A model generated the notes under the pieces. That model saw only the letters and a list, made by a program, of their open reading frames with translations. It ran no database searches and had not been told where the DNA came from. A stretch of DNA of 64,000 nt from Oceanicaulis sp052055585 (lineage in GTDB: Bacteria; Pseudomonadota; Alphaproteobacteria; Caulobacterales; Maricaulaceae), in assembly GCF_052055585.1 (NCBI RefSeq), contig NZ_CP170485.1, positions 124,001 to 188,000 of the forward strand. The letters are read 5' to 3'. The position numbers were made by a program, and so were the translations under genes. Positions 26,087-34,351 of this stretch are shown here, piece by piece (position 1 is the stretch's first letter; the number at the start of each line of letters is the position of its first letter).

Positions 26087-27130
26087 TCAGCTGGCGCGCC
26101 AGGGGGCGTAACCCGGCGTTTCCATCAGTCCGGGCTCAGCGGCGACCACCAGTGGGATGGCGTTCAGCACGGCGCCGGAGACGCCCAGCATTTCGGGCGA
26201 GACCCGCTCGGTCCAGCCTTCAGGCTCGGTCAGCTCAAGGGTCAGATTGACCCCCGGCTCGCCTTCGACATTGATGCGCCACAGGCCCGGCGCGTCTGCA
26301 TCCGGCGCGGGCGGCTCCATCGTCCAGGCGATGTTGAGGTCCACGCGCGGCGCACCGTCCGCATGGGCGATCCAGCGCCAGTCAATGCGCGCGGCCTTGC
26401 CCGGTTCGATCCGGCCGGCGGCGATCTCGAGCGCGGACTGTGCGGGGACAAGGGCGTGCGCGGTTTCCACCCGGTCCAGCGTCCAGCCCAGACGGACCGC
26501 CATGGCGGCGACCACTTCTTCAAACAGGGCGTTCATGGTCTGGGCGGGAACCCAGTCCGGCGCATTCGGATCGATCGTGGACACATCCGCGCCAAAGCCG
26601 ATGATGTCGAACACGTATTCAGGGCTGCGCACCGGGCGGCAATCCACCAGCTCGCTGATGGTGATCCGGTCCACCCGGCGGCAAATGCCTGTGGCGATCA
26701 CGCCCAGCTTCTCCACCGCAAAGCCCGGATTGAGGCCCGCGCCCACGAAGGTCGCACCGCCTTCCTCGCCCGCTTGCCGGTAGCGTTCCTGCCGCTCGGC
26801 GGGCCAGTAGGGCGGATAGGTGCCGCCATTGATGGAGATGACATTCTTGCCCGAGCGCAGAAGACGCAGAATGTCCGCGTCATGGCGCTCGACCGGGGGC
26901 GCCAGTCGCGCGGCATGGATCACCACATCCGCTTCAAGGGCGAGAATCTCCTCGATGTCGCGCGTGGCGATGACGCCGGTCGCGTCACGCTTGGCGATCT
27001 CGCCAGCGTCCTTACCGGCCTTGCGGTCGCCGTAGACAAAAAGGCCCACAAGCTCATGCACGTCGCTGTCGATCACGGCCTGAAGGCAGGTGCGGCCCAT
27101 GGCGCCGGTCGCCCATTGAATGACTTTCAC
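26087..27130 (-). CDS. Dihydrodipicolinate-reductase-like NAD(P)-dependent enzyme
   Basis: The 347-residue protein starts with an N-terminal Rossmann motif VIQWATGAMGRTCLQAVI, characteristic of DapB-like proteins found in degradation clusters rather than in lysine synthesis. The central segment GAGLNPGFAVEKLGV is a family landmark. True DapB is about 270 residues, so this is the longer catabolic relative. It probably reduces or oxidises an imine, keto or unsaturated intermediate. It overlaps the upstream SDR gene by four bases. Confidence 0.82.
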   Translation of the reverse strand: MKVIQWATGAMGRTCLQAVIDSDVHELVGLFVYGDRKAGKDAGEIAKRDATGVIATRDIEEILALEADVVIHAARLAPPVERHDADILRLLRSGKNVISINGGTYPPYWPAERQERYRQAGEEGGATFVGAGLNPGFAVEKLGVIATGICRRVDRITISELVDCRPVRSPEYVFDIIGFGADVSTIDPNAPDWVPAQTMNALFEEVVAAMAVRLGWTLDRVETAHALVPAQSALEIAAGRIEPGKAARIDWRWIAHADGAPRVDLNIAWTMEPPAPDADAPGLWRINVEGEPGVNLTLELTEPEGWTERVSPEMLGVSGAVLNAIPLVVAAEPGLMETPGYAPWRAS

Positions 27131-28047
27131 GATGAACGCTCCGGCTTGGCTTTGACGAGGGTCTTGAAGAAATCGGTGAAGGCGGCTTCCGCGCCGGTGA
27201 AGCCGCGCAGGGTTTCCAGTCCGGACTGGGTGTCGGCGAAAGCCTCAAAGTCCGGAATCTCTTCGGGGAAGGGTGCGCCTTCGGTCTCCTGTATCCGCAC
27301 GCGCCGCAACCAGCCGCCGCCGCCGAGCCAGACTTCACCTGTGCGGTCACACTGGGGGGCGGTCAGCCAGACGGCCGGGGCGGCGATATGCTCTGACGCC
27401 ATCGGGTCATCAGAGGGATCGGTTTGCGGGTCCTGGCCGGTCATGCGGGTCGAAGCATAGGGGCACAGCACATTCACCCCCACGCGGCCGCGCCATTCAT
27501 CCGCCAGGGAAAAGGCGAGGGCGTTCAGCGCGCCCTTGGAGGCGGCATAGGCCGGTCGGCCCTTGAGCCCGTAGAGCCCGGCGGAGGAGGCGATCATGAG
27601 AACGCGGCCCGAGCCGGAGGCTTCAAGATGGGGTTTGCATGCTTCCATCAGGGCGCAGATGGAGAAGAAGTTCGTCTCCATGATCGCGCGGATCACTTCG
27701 GTCGAGCCGTCACCGAAACGCCCGACAGGCCCGGAAGCGCCAGCATTGCACACCACGCTGTCCAGGCGTCCGAAATGATCAAGCGCGGCGGCGACCAGGT
27801 TTTGCGGCGTATCCGGCGCGGTGACGTCGCTGTGTTCTGCGACCGCTTGTCCGCCCGCATCGCGGATGGATTGCGCGACGGCGGAGGCTTCGTCGGGGGC
27901 GCCGTCCCGGATCCGGTTATTGACGACGACACAGGCGCCTGCGCGACCGAGCGCGCGGGCGAAAGCAGCGCCCAGGCCCTTGCCGGCGCCTGTGACGATG
28001 ACGGAGCGACCTTCAAGCGGCCGGTCTGAGGCATGGGTAACTTGCAT
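27127..28047 (-). CDS. Short-chain dehydrogenase/reductase, first gene of a five-gene operon
   Basis: The 306-residue enzyme has TGAGKGLGAAFA (about 20-31), NAGA, a serine strand (MIASSAG) and YAASK. A C-terminal extension of about 50 residues (EEIPDFEAFADTQSGLETLR) is unlike normal SDRs. No Shine-Dalgarno sequence precedes ATG 28047, but a candidate promoter (TTGCAC, 17 bases, TACAGT) ends 6 bases before it, so the message may be leaderless, which is common in Caulobacterales-like bacteria. It leads the operon to 24283. Confidence 0.92.
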   Translation of the reverse strand: MQVTHASDRPLEGRSVIVTGAGKGLGAAFARALGRAGACVVVNNRIRDGAPDEASAVAQSIRDAGGQAVAEHSDVTAPDTPQNLVAAALDHFGRLDSVVCNAGASGPVGRFGDGSTEVIRAIMETNFFSICALMEACKPHLEASGSGRVLMIASSAGLYGLKGRPAYAASKGALNALAFSLADEWRGRVGVNVLCPYASTRMTGQDPQTDPSDDPMASEHIAAPAVWLTAPQCDRTGEVWLGGGGWLRRVRIQETEGAPFPEEIPDFEAFADTQSGLETLRGFTGAEAAFTDFFKTLVKAKPERSS

Positions 28048-28062
28048 ACCGAAACTGTAAAT

Positions 28063-28082
28063 CGGTAGGTTTCGCAGTGCAA
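28063..28082 (-). promoter_or_regulatory. Shared catabolic-cluster motif, copy 2
   Basis: On the minus strand the site reads TTGCA-CTGCG-AAACCTACCG, 15 bases before the SDR operon start. It matches the copies at 21768 and 31614 in both spacing and the AAACCTA half. It may overlap the -35 element of a leaderless promoter. Confidence 0.5.
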
Positions 28083-28115
28083 GTCATTAAGCGATAAAGT
28101 GACGCCTGCGTGTCG

Positions 28116-29072
28116 CTATTCCGCTGCGCTGGTTGCCGATTTGTGCTCGAGAACCTCGAACTCCACATCCTCGGGAGTCAGCGGCGCTTGGCATTCCGAG
28201 CAGATCACCTGAGGCTCCAGCTGGTTGCCGCAAGGCTGGTGGGTCAGCAAGAGCGGCGGTCCTTCGGGCGAGACATAATACTTGTCGCCCCATTGCAGAA
28301 GCATCAGCAGGATCGGGTAGTAATCGATCGCCTTGGGCGTCAGCCGGTATTCAAACCGCGGCGGGCGCTCGGAATACTGGTGCAGCTCGAGCATGTTGAT
28401 CTCGGTCAGCCAGTTCAGGCGCTCGGACAGGATATTGGTGGCGATGGCAGTGTCTTCGCAGATCTCGTCAAAGCGGCGCAGGCCGGTGAAGATCGACCGC
28501 AGCACCAGGCTCGCCCAGCGATCGCCCGTGATCTGGGCCACATGGTCGAGCAGGATGGAGTGCTCTTCACGGTTCGCCGCCGTGTCGCGATGGCGGCGGC
28601 GACGCGAATAGGTCGGCGTCATCCAGCCCAGGCCCGGGCCTTCGCTCCAGCTCATGTCGCGGGCATGGATCTCGCCATGACAGGCGCCGCAGGCGGGGAG
28701 CGGGTCAAAGATCTTGCCGCAGCCGCGATGGCGCAGGCGGATCTGGATCTTGCCATCCTGTGGCCCCCAGAGCCGCTCCCAGCGCAGCATCATCAGGGCG
28801 GTCCAGTACAGGTCCCGACCTTTCTGGGTGAGATGGTACTCAAAGCGTTTGGGAGAGTCCGAATAGGGGCGCTTTTCAAACACGCCCGACGCCTGAAGGC
28901 GTTTGAGGCGGTCGCTGAGCAGCGGCTTGAGCAGGCCTGTCCGGTTGCGGAAGTCCTCGAACCGGCGCGCGCCCAGCCATGACGCCTCAAGGATCAGCAG
29001 GATGGAGGTATCCCCGACCACTTCCAGCGCTCGCCAGATCGAGCATGTTCGAATGAATTTGTGTTCGGACAT
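28116..29072 (-). CDS. Tandem HxlR-type regulator with two zinc-ribbon-like tails
   Basis: The 318-residue protein contains two HxlR winged-helix units (about 8-110 and 170-270). Each is followed by a cysteine cluster, CGKIFDPLPACGACHG at 118-133 and CGNQLEPQVICSECQ at 281-295, that looks like a small zinc ribbon. HxlR proteins usually have one unit and act as dimers, so this fused form may act as an internal pseudo-dimer. It lies in the middle of the catabolic cluster and is the best local candidate to bind the shared promoter motif. This is inferred from position. Confidence 0.87.
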   Translation of the reverse strand: MSEHKFIRTCSIWRALEVVGDTSILLILEASWLGARRFEDFRNRTGLLKPLLSDRLKRLQASGVFEKRPYSDSPKRFEYHLTQKGRDLYWTALMMLRWERLWGPQDGKIQIRLRHRGCGKIFDPLPACGACHGEIHARDMSWSEGPGLGWMTPTYSRRRRHRDTAANREEHSILLDHVAQITGDRWASLVLRSIFTGLRRFDEICEDTAIATNILSERLNWLTEINMLELHQYSERPPRFEYRLTPKAIDYYPILLMLLQWGDKYYVSPEGPPLLLTHQPCGNQLEPQVICSECQAPLTPEDVEFEVLEHKSATSAAE

Positions 29073-29197
29073 TCAGGCCCCGCCCCGTCGATCCTCCCCA
29101 TGTCGCGGCCCGGTTGGCTCCGGACCGCTTGCATGGGCATACCAACTAGGCTGCAGCGTCTCCTTTATCAAGCGGCAGAAAGTCGCGCCGCTGCGGC

Positions 29198-30544
29198 TCA
29201 GGCGCTCTCATGGCGTTTTGTGTAACGCGCTGAGAGGAAAAACAGACCCGCTGCAATCAGGCTGGAGATCGGCGACACGATCGCAATCGCGTAGCGGATT
29301 CCGTCCGGGGTGGGGAAGAAGGTGTCCCCCACCAGCGCCGCCGCCGTCGGGCCCAGACCCAGGCCGATCAGGTTGACGATGAAGAGATACACCGCCGACA
29401 GGGTGGCCCGCATCCGGTTGGGCACGAGCTGCTGGAGCGCGCTGGCGCCTGCGCCGATGGGCACGGCCGAGGAGGCGAAGAAGATCGTGAAGCCGATCCC
29501 GGTCAGCACCGGATGGCCCACCAGCGGGAAGATCAGGGCGAACACGGTTCCGATCGAGCTGGTGACGGCACAGAAGGCGAGACGACCCGAGGCCGATCCC
29601 CCGCTCAGACGGTCCGACAGCCAGCCGCCGCCGATCAGGCCGATCAGACCGCCGAGGATCAGAGTGCCCCCGGCAAAATGCCCGGCGGTGGTGAGCGGAA
29701 ACTCGTGCACGCGGATCAGGAAGGCTGGCAGCCAGGAGACAGCCGCGAAGACCGCGAGGTTCACCATGGCGACTGCGAAGCACAGATTGATGATTGCGCC
29801 GGCCCGCGTGAGCGTGAACCGCCAGACCTCGGAGATCGGAATGACCGCCTGGGTTTCCGGCGTGGCGGTGGCGGCGCCATGACGCGGCGGCTCGGGCAGG
29901 ATCAGGAACAGGCCGGCGATCAGGATGCCGGGCAGGCCGACGATGACAAAGGTCGCTTGCCAGGCGCGCAGCTCTCCAAAGAGCGGCAGGGTCAGGCTGC
30001 CTGCCGTGGAGATCAGCTCGATGACGACCGCGCCGATCAGGAAGGCCAGGCCTGCGCCGACCGCGGAGCCCAGACCATAAACGCCCATGGCCAGACCCAG
30101 GCGACGCTGGGGGAAGGAGTCGGAAATGATGGAATAGGCGGCCGGCGACAGGGTCGCTTCACCCACCCCGACGCCCATACGGGCGAGGAAAAGCTGCCAG
30201 TACTGGGTGGCGAGGCCGCAGCTGGCGGTCATCACGCTCCAGAACGCGACGCCGGCGGCGACGATGCGCATGCGCGAGGCCCGGTCGATGAGGCGGCCCA
30301 GCGGCAGACCCACAATGGTGTAAAAGATGGCGAAGGCGAAGCCCTGAAGCAGGCTGACCTGCGTATCGGTCAGGCCCAGATCGGCCTTGAGCGGCTCGAT
30401 CAGCAGGCCAATGATCATCCGGTCGATGAACGAGAAGATGTAGGCGATGAACAGCACCGCCACCATGGCCCAGGCGAGCGCCGGGGACGGATAGCCGTCC
30501 CCCGCCGGTGCGGCGGGGGCGGCGGTCGCATCAGTCGGACTCAT
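29198..30544 (-). CDS. Major facilitator superfamily transporter
   Basis: The 448-residue protein has 12 hydrophobic segments and MFS landmarks, including an aromatic-acid/spinster-like first half (FSFIDRMIIGLLIEPLKADL, then GLTDTQVSLLQGFAFAIFY) and the loop GRLIDRASR after segment 2. It sits in the inner membrane. Its start overlaps the stop of the epoxide-hydrolase-like gene (ATGA), so it belongs to that operon and may import the pathway substrate or export an intermediate. Confidence 0.92.
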   Translation of the reverse strand: MSPTDATAAPAAPAGDGYPSPALAWAMVAVLFIAYIFSFIDRMIIGLLIEPLKADLGLTDTQVSLLQGFAFAIFYTIVGLPLGRLIDRASRMRIVAAGVAFWSVMTASCGLATQYWQLFLARMGVGVGEATLSPAAYSIISDSFPQRRLGLAMGVYGLGSAVGAGLAFLIGAVVIELISTAGSLTLPLFGELRAWQATFVIVGLPGILIAGLFLILPEPPRHGAATATPETQAVIPISEVWRFTLTRAGAIINLCFAVAMVNLAVFAAVSWLPAFLIRVHEFPLTTAGHFAGGTLILGGLIGLIGGGWLSDRLSGGSASGRLAFCAVTSSIGTVFALIFPLVGHPVLTGIGFTIFFASSAVPIGAGASALQQLVPNRMRATLSAVYLFIVNLIGLGLGPTAAALVGDTFFPTPDGIRYAIAIVSPISSLIAAGLFFLSARYTKRHESA

Positions 30545-31026
30545 TGCGCGCTGTCGTCGAAGTCTTCGTTCAGTCCCATGGCGCCCAGCAGCTGGTCGCG
30601 ATCATAGTATTCGCGCCATTCGGTGATCAGCCCGTCCTCGCCGATCTCGATGACGCCGACCACGGGGACGGAGCCTTCATGACCGTTATAGGTGAAGTCA
30701 TCCGTGCGCTCGATGAACACCACATCATCGATGACGCCGATATGGCGGACATTCAGGGTGATTTCGGAAATGCCCTCGCCCAGATGGGCGATGCGCGCGC
30801 CGATGACGTCGCGACCGACTACCGGGTCGACCATCATGGAATGCAGAACGCCGTCTTCGGCGAACAGGTTGGCGACCCGGTCCCAGTCATGGGTATTCCA
30901 GGCGTCGACCATGTCCATGACGACCGCAACGCGGTCCTCATCTGACGCCACATGGTCGTCCAGAACCACCGCATGAGCGGCGGACGTCGCAAGCGCCAGG
31001 CTGGCGGCGGCGAGAAGTGAGCGCAT
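30541..31026 (-). CDS. Exported limonene-1,2-epoxide-hydrolase-like protein with intact triad
   Basis: GGAGG lies 5 bases before the ATG at 31026; an upstream ATG (31035) would overlap that site. The first 19 residues (MRSLLAAASLALATSAAHA) form a signal peptide, which is unusual because known limonene epoxide hydrolases are cytoplasmic. The NTF2-fold domain keeps all three catalytic positions: Arg107 and Asp109 in ERTD, and Asp142 in WREYYD. It may open an epoxide in the periplasm, ahead of uptake by the MFS carrier encoded next. The actual substrate is unknown. Confidence 0.8.
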   Translation of the reverse strand: MRSLLAAASLALATSAAHAVVLDDHVASDEDRVAVVMDMVDAWNTHDWDRVANLFAEDGVLHSMMVDPVVGRDVIGARIAHLGEGISEITLNVRHIGVIDDVVFIERTDDFTYNGHEGSVPVVGVIEIGEDGLITEWREYYDRDQLLGAMGLNEDFDDSAQ

Positions 31027-31033
31027 GTTTTCC

Positions 31034-31053
31034 TCCATAGTATTATTGTGCAA
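31034..31053 (-). promoter_or_regulatory. Shared catabolic-cluster motif, weaker copy
   Basis: On the minus strand it reads TTGCA-CAATA-ATACTATGG, directly before the ribosome site of the exported NTF2-fold gene. The TTGCA half and spacing agree with the other copies; the second half is degenerate. Confidence 0.35.
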
Positions 31054-31081
31054 GCTATAAGACAGGCTCGCTGCAAGACGG

Positions 31082-31525
31082 TCAAGCGGAACCGTCGAGC
31101 GGGATGGAGGAGGGGGCGTCCAGCAGGGGGCGTAGCCAGTCCGCCGGGGCCTCGCCGCGTTTGGCCGACGCGATCAGGCCGGTGTCCACATAGTCGCGCC
31201 AGCGCCAGACCAGACCGTCTTTGAATTCGAACACGCCGGCATAGGGCGTGCAGATATGAACGCCGTCCGGGTCCACATAATCATCAACGCCTTCGAGGAA
31301 GAGCCGGTCCGCGTCCTCGATGTGATTTGTGATTTTCCACGCAATCTCGGTCTGACCCGCGCCGAACTTCTCAAGGAACCAGCGCACTTTTTCTCGCCCT
31401 TCCAGCGGGCGCTGCCCGACAGCGTAGTGATAGACCACATCCTCGTGCAGCAGCTCGATCACGCCCTCCAGCGCGCCGGTTTTCCAGTTTTCGATGATGC
31501 GATGGATCGTTTGGATATGGGCCAT
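31082..31525 (-). CDS. NTF2-fold protein related to limonene-epoxide hydrolase, Arg missing
   Basis: The 147-residue protein matches the epoxide-hydrolase-like group, with WRDYVD at 109-114. The central motif reads EGVD at 78-81, so Gly replaces the catalytic Arg, as in the protein at 25583-26029. It has no signal peptide, unlike the next gene. It is the first gene of the operon to MFS 29198 and diverges from the CoA-ligase operon. Confidence 0.8.
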   Translation of the reverse strand: MAHIQTIHRIIENWKTGALEGVIELLHEDVVYHYAVGQRPLEGREKVRWFLEKFGAGQTEIAWKITNHIEDADRLFLEGVDDYVDPDGVHICTPYAGVFEFKDGLVWRWRDYVDTGLIASAKRGEAPADWLRPLLDAPSSIPLDGSA

Positions 31526-31613
31526 GGGCTTGAAGTCCTTGCTCTGGAGGCGCGCCGGGGGCGGGCGCGTGAATTGACAGCGGCGATCGTGCGGGCATAG
31601 TGTCTCATATAAA

Positions 31614-31633
31614 TTGCATAATAAAACCTATCG
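31614..31633 (+). promoter_or_regulatory. Shared catabolic-cluster motif, copy 3
   Basis: TTGCA-TAATA-AAACCTATCG ends 8 bases before the start of the CoA-ligase gene. A -35-like TTGACA at about 31574 with ATAGTG 17 bases on could be the promoter, which would place this motif in the leader, where a bound repressor could block. Confidence 0.5.
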
Positions 31634-31641
31634 GGGGAAGT

Positions 31642-33507
31642 ATGAGCCTGCTCTATCGTGAGGTGGAGTTTCCGCCCGTCGATCTTGCGATCGACAGACG
31701 GCCGGACGGCGTCATCACCATGACGCCGCGGGAGCCGCTGAAGGTGGATTGTCCCACAGTGCCCGCCGGGCTGGCCCGGCAGGCGGCTCTTGTCGCTGAC
31801 AAGCTTCATCTGGCCGAACGTCCCCGGCCGGGCGCGGACTGGGTCGGGCTGAACTTCGCCCAAATGAAGGCCGCCGCCGATGCCGTCTCCCAGTATCTGA
31901 TCGACCAGGCGGTCGAGACAGGGCGTCCGGTGATGATCGTGTCGGGCAACTCCATTGCTCACGCCGTCATCCGGTATGGCGCAATGGGGGCGGGCGTGCC
32001 AGTCTGCCCGGTGAGTGCGAACTACGCCCTGATGGGCGCGAAAGGCGGCTTTGAGCGCCTGCGCCATGTCATGGAGATGACCCGTCCGGCTCTCGTGTTT
32101 GCTGAAAGTGCGGCCTGCGCTGAAGCGGTGAACGCCACCGCGCCGTCTGATGCGGTGGTGATTTCGCGCCAGCCCGACGCCTATCGCGCGCCCAGCATGG
32201 CCTATGACGCGGTCCTTGAGACAATGGCCGGGCCGCAGGTTGCGCGCAGCATCGAGACGCTCGATCCGCATGCGCCCGCCGCCTACATGCTGACTTCAGG
32301 CTCGACCGGAAAACCCAAGGCGGTCATCCACACCCACCACATGATCGTCTCCAATCTGCATCAGGGCTGGCAGGTTCTGGGCAAGGCGGCGGGCTGGGAT
32401 GACACCTTGCTGGAATGGCTGCCCTGGAGCCACGCCTCGGGCGCGTTCTCCTCCATGGCGGCGGCCATTTTCGGCGGCTCGTTCTATATCGATGGCGGCA
32501 AGCCTTTGCCGGGTCTGTTTGACGAGACGATCCGCAATCTGCGCGAAATCCCGCTCAAATACTTCACCAATGTCCCGGCAGGTTACGCCATGCTGGTGGA
32601 GGCGCTGGAGCAGGATGAAGCGCTTCGCCGCGTCTTCTTCAAGAAGCTCCGGCTCATGCTCTATGGCGGCGCGGGCTTGCCCCAGCCGCTGTTTGATCGC
32701 TTGCAGGCGCTGGCGGTGAAAGAGACCGGGCGCGGCGTCTTCATGACCACCGGCTATGGCGCGACCGAGACCACATCGGGCTGCATGTCGATCTATTTCA
32801 TGTCTGAAAAGGTCGGCATCGGCCTGCCCATGCCCGGCCTCTCTCTAAAGATGGTTCCGATTGACGGGACCCGCTACGAGCTGCGGATGAAGGGCGACAT
32901 GGTCACGCCCGGCTATCTGGGCCGTCCCGAGCTGGAAGCCGAGATCCGGGACGAGGAGGGTTATTACAAGATCGGCGACACCGCCACCTTCCACGATCCC
33001 CAAGACCCCGATCAGGGCCTCGCCTTTGCGGGCCGGATGGCCGAGGAGTTCAAGCTCAATACCGGCACCTTCGTGTCGGGCGGCGCCTTGCGCGCCGAGC
33101 TGGTGCGCATTGGCTCGCCCCTCATTCAGGACCTCGTTCTGTGTGGCGAGAACCGCGCCTGGCTGGGCGTGCTGATCTGGCCGAACCTTAATGCTCTGGC
33201 CGAAGCGGCGGGCCTGCCCGGCGCAGACGCCGCAATGCTGGCCCGGTCCGGGCGCGCGCTTGATCTGATTGCAGAAAAGCTGGCGGCGCACAATGCCGCC
33301 TGTCGCGGCTCGTCCGAACGCATCAAGCGCTTTGCGCTACTGACAACGCCCCCGGATGCGGAATCCCATGAGGTCTCTGACAAGGGCACCATCAACCAGA
33401 ACGCTGCGCGCCTGAACCGCGCGGCCGATGTCGAGCGTCTCTATGCCGACCCGCCTGCCGAGGGCGTGGTGGACCTGACCGCGCCGGCGCTGAAAACCGA
33501 CGCCTGA
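31642..33507 (+). CDS. Feruloyl-CoA-synthetase-like AMP-forming acid:CoA ligase
   Basis: The start at ATG 31642 follows GGGGGAAG. The 621-residue enzyme is of the AMP-forming family, with P-loop TSGSTGKPK at 218-226 and the GYGATETT motif near 370. The N-terminus (RRPDGVITMTPREPL) and the SGNSIAHAVIRYGAMGAGVP stretch at about 101-120 are typical of feruloyl-CoA synthetases. The reaction is acid + ATP + CoA to acyl-CoA + AMP + PPi. The following oxygenase gene suggests that it activates an aromatic or unsaturated acid. The exact acid is unresolved. Confidence 0.88.
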   Translation: MSLLYREVEFPPVDLAIDRRPDGVITMTPREPLKVDCPTVPAGLARQAALVADKLHLAERPRPGADWVGLNFAQMKAAADAVSQYLIDQAVETGRPVMIVSGNSIAHAVIRYGAMGAGVPVCPVSANYALMGAKGGFERLRHVMEMTRPALVFAESAACAEAVNATAPSDAVVISRQPDAYRAPSMAYDAVLETMAGPQVARSIETLDPHAPAAYMLTSGSTGKPKAVIHTHHMIVSNLHQGWQVLGKAAGWDDTLLEWLPWSHASGAFSSMAAAIFGGSFYIDGGKPLPGLFDETIRNLREIPLKYFTNVPAGYAMLVEALEQDEALRRVFFKKLRLMLYGGAGLPQPLFDRLQALAVKETGRGVFMTTGYGATETTSGCMSIYFMSEKVGIGLPMPGLSLKMVPIDGTRYELRMKGDMVTPGYLGRPELEAEIRDEEGYYKIGDTATFHDPQDPDQGLAFAGRMAEEFKLNTGTFVSGGALRAELVRIGSPLIQDLVLCGENRAWLGVLIWPNLNALAEAAGLPGADAAMLARSGRALDLIAEKLAAHNAACRGSSERIKRFALLTTPPDAESHEVSDKGTINQNAARLNRAADVERLYADPPAEGVVDLTAPALKTDA

Positions 33508-33518
33508 AGGAGCGAAGG

Positions 33519-34334
33519 ATGACGGAAATTCTCTATGGGCTTGGCGTGAACTTCGCCGTTCTGATGGGCGCGATGATTGTGCTCTGGCTGATCTCGATCC
33601 CGCTCAAGGATGTGAGCTTCATCGACTCTTTCTGGGCGCTGGGCTTCGTGCTGGTCGCCGGGGTGACCTTCCTGATGACGCCGGGCGGAGATCCCGAACG
33701 CCGCCTCTTGCTGCTGGCGATCACCACGATCTGGGGTTTGCGTCTGGGCGGATACATCTTCCTGCGCTGGCGCAAGGAAGGCCCGGACAAGCGCTATGTC
33801 GCACTTCTGGGCAAGGCCAAGGGCAATGTGCACCTGTTCAGCCTGACCCAGGTCTTTCTGATGCAGGGCGTGCTGTTGTGGGTGGTCTCGCTGCCGGTGC
33901 AGCTGGGGCAGATGCCCGCAACGCCGGTTGGCGTGGGCGCGCTGGCCTGGATTGGCGCGGGGCTGGCGGTGATCGGCGTCTTCTTTGAAAGCGTCGGTGA
34001 TTTCCAGATGGCGCAGTTCAAGAACGACCCCGCCAATGCCGGCAAGGTCATGGACCGGGGTCTGTGGCGCTATACTCGCCACCCCAATTATTTCGGCGAC
34101 GCCTGTGTGTGGTGGGGGCTGTTCCTCATTGCGGCCGAAACCGGCCCCGGACGGCTCAGCTTTGTCGGCCCGCTTCTTTTGACCTTCCTGCTGGTGAAGT
34201 GGAGCGGAGCGGCGCTTCTGGAGCGTCGCCTCAAGCGCTCTCGCCCCGAATATGAAGACTATATCCGCCGCACCAGCTCGTTCATTCCCATGCCCCCGCG
34301 CCGCGGCAAGCCCGCCGAAGCCGGCACGCTCTGA
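33519..34334 (+). CDS. DUF1295 / steroid 5-alpha-reductase-like membrane protein
   Basis: The 271-residue protein has about six membrane segments and the C-terminal RYTRHPNYFGDACVWWG (about 184-200), the signature shared by steroid 5-alpha-reductase-like DUF1295 proteins. These bind NADPH at the cytoplasmic face and reduce C=C bonds. GGAGCGAAGG precedes the ATG, 11 bases after the ligase stop. In this operon it may saturate a conjugated intermediate; that is inferred. Confidence 0.85.
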   Translation: MTEILYGLGVNFAVLMGAMIVLWLISIPLKDVSFIDSFWALGFVLVAGVTFLMTPGGDPERRLLLLAITTIWGLRLGGYIFLRWRKEGPDKRYVALLGKAKGNVHLFSLTQVFLMQGVLLWVVSLPVQLGQMPATPVGVGALAWIGAGLAVIGVFFESVGDFQMAQFKNDPANAGKVMDRGLWRYTRHPNYFGDACVWWGLFLIAAETGPGRLSFVGPLLLTFLLVKWSGAALLERRLKRSRPEYEDYIRRTSSFIPMPPRRGKPAEAGTL

Positions 34335-34351
34335 TTTACGGAGACAGTGAT

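Noticed and set aside
25568..27460. A 630-codon plus-strand open frame
   Set aside because: It runs antisense over five well-supported minus-strand genes, starts inside one of them, and shows the His/Arg/Gly-rich composition typical of reverse-frame readings in high-GC DNA.
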